A DNA stretch of 64,000 nucleotides, taken from the NCBI RefSeq assembly GCF_000169455.1, contig NZ_AAYC01000014.1:1-64000 (forward strand), read 5' to 3'. Origin of the DNA: Roseobacter sp. SK209-2-6 (GTDB taxonomy: Bacteria > Pseudomonadota > Alphaproteobacteria > Rhodobacterales > Rhodobacteraceae). This document shows positions 63,467 to 64,000 of this stretch, piece by piece (within the stretch, counting starts at the first letter, position 1; each line of letters begins with the position of its first letter). Under the pieces are notes generated by a model. It made no database searches, had not been told where the DNA came from, and saw only the letters and a list, made by a program, of their open reading frames with translations. The position numbers and the translations under genes were made by a program.

Positions 63467-64000
63467 ATGCAGCACATCCCCCCGCTTTGGCTTGACCCCG
63501 AAACCCACCTGGCGCGACGCACGCCGGATCATCCGATCCTCTATTTTTCGCCCAGGGTGCTGCACCATGTGGCAGAACGGTTTCAGGCGGGCTTTGGCGG
63601 GCTGGTGACCTATGCGGTCAAGGCCAATCCGCACCCGGCAGTGCTGTCCAATCTGGTGGCTGCCGGTATCAACGCTTTTGACGTAGCCTCACCGGCGGAG
63701 ATGGAGGCGGTCCGCACCGCCAGCGCCGAGGCGGTGATGCATTACAACAATCCGATGCGCTCGCGCGAAGAGATTGACGCGGGCATCAAATATGATGTGG
63801 CCAGCTGGTCCGTGGATGAGCTTTCGGAGCTGGAAAAGCTGCATGCGGTGCCGCGCAGTAAGGAGATCGCGGTGCGTTTTGCCCTGCCGGTTTCCGGTGC
63901 GGCCTATGACTTTGGCAGCAAATTCGGTGCCGCCCCGCTGGAAGCGGTAGAGCTGCTAAAGCGCGTGGCCGCCGAGGGCTGGACCCCGGCGCTCTGCTTC
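63467..64000 (+). CDS. PLP-dependent decarboxylase (ornithine/lysine type), truncated by window end
   Basis: 178 codons of an open reading frame that runs off the right edge. The protein has the alanine-racemase-like barrel of fold type III enzymes. TYAVKANPHP carries the PLP lysine (K52); AAGINAFDVASPAEME and MHYNNPMRSREEI are typical of eukaryotic-type ornithine/diaminopimelate decarboxylases. Ornithine decarboxylase would make putrescine, which fits the PuuA/PuuB-like genes nearby. The true function cannot be fixed without the C-terminal half. ATG 63467 was chosen because the preceding frame holds stops. It is divergent from the Lrp-type regulator. Confidence 0.82.
   Translation, partial: MQHIPPLWLDPETHLARRTPDHPILYFSPRVLHHVAERFQAGFGGLVTYAVKANPHPAVLSNLVAAGINAFDVASPAEMEAVRTASAEAVMHYNNPMRSREEIDAGIKYDVASWSVDELSELEKLHAVPRSKEIAVRFALPVSGAAYDFGSKFGAAPLEAVELLKRVAAEGWTPALCF

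Overview
The window reads as a chromosomal segment of an alphaproteobacterium of the Roseobacter group (Rhodobacterales). This is inferred from the gene families (VPLPA-type C-terminal sorting signal, RlmI-like methyltransferase next to a PIN protein, PhaR with CTGC-N3-GCAG operators, 1023-residue ValS), the moderately high GC and the gene order. I did not identify a species. No rRNA, tRNA, CRISPR array, prophage or intact insertion sequence was found. The density is that of a housekeeping chromosome with small accessory insertions.

Layout. 0-3.9 kb is gene-poor: a secreted/anchored VPLPA-CTERM protein, an EAL-fold protein with altered catalytic motifs, and a decayed IS5-family (IS903-like) transposase. 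3.9-17.4 kb is core: glnE, an RNA methyltransferase plus PIN-domain pair, a lipoprotein, an M48 peptidase, a PhoD-like phosphatase, a class I aminotransferase, an XRE regulator, sdhE, a MarR-type regulator, gloA and thyA. 17.4-26.7 kb holds hisN and a cluster for a quaternary or methylated amine: an OpuA/ProU-type ABC importer with fused permeases, a choline-kinase-like phosphotransferase, a dimethylglycine/sarcosine-dehydrogenase-like flavoprotein and a divergent DeoR regulator. folA, a cold-shock gene, an ArsC/Spx-like reductase and a small membrane protein follow.

29.1-31.6 kb is a four-gene operon for a copper-associated RiPP of the bufferin type: precursor BufA1 (DUF2282), MNIO enzyme BufB (DUF692), partner BufC (DUF2063) and a DoxX membrane protein. 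It is the most unusual system in the window. thrS follows, then a zinc-peptidase-like gene broken by one in-frame amber codon, a DUF4105 protein, two alpha/beta hydrolases and a VOC protein. 38.9-45.0 kb is the polyhydroxyalkanoate island (phaZ, phaC, phaP, phaR). Three perfect CTGC-N3-GCAG sites and one near-match lie exactly in front of the pha promoters, so a PhaR regulon can be read from the sequence.

45.4-55.2 kb is a gamma-glutamylation (polyamine/amine) block on the minus strand: a DegT aminotransferase, a PuuB-like oxidase, two glutamine-synthetase-like ligases with a class I amidotransferase between them, and a complete polar-amino-acid ABC transporter. 55.3-57.4 kb has two tandem TerB-like genes translationally coupled to a soluble PhnD-like protein. 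valS, a sterol desaturase-like hydroxylase with a divergent LysR regulator, and an Lrp regulator divergent from a truncated PLP decarboxylase (probably ornithine decarboxylase, cut by the window end) complete the segment.
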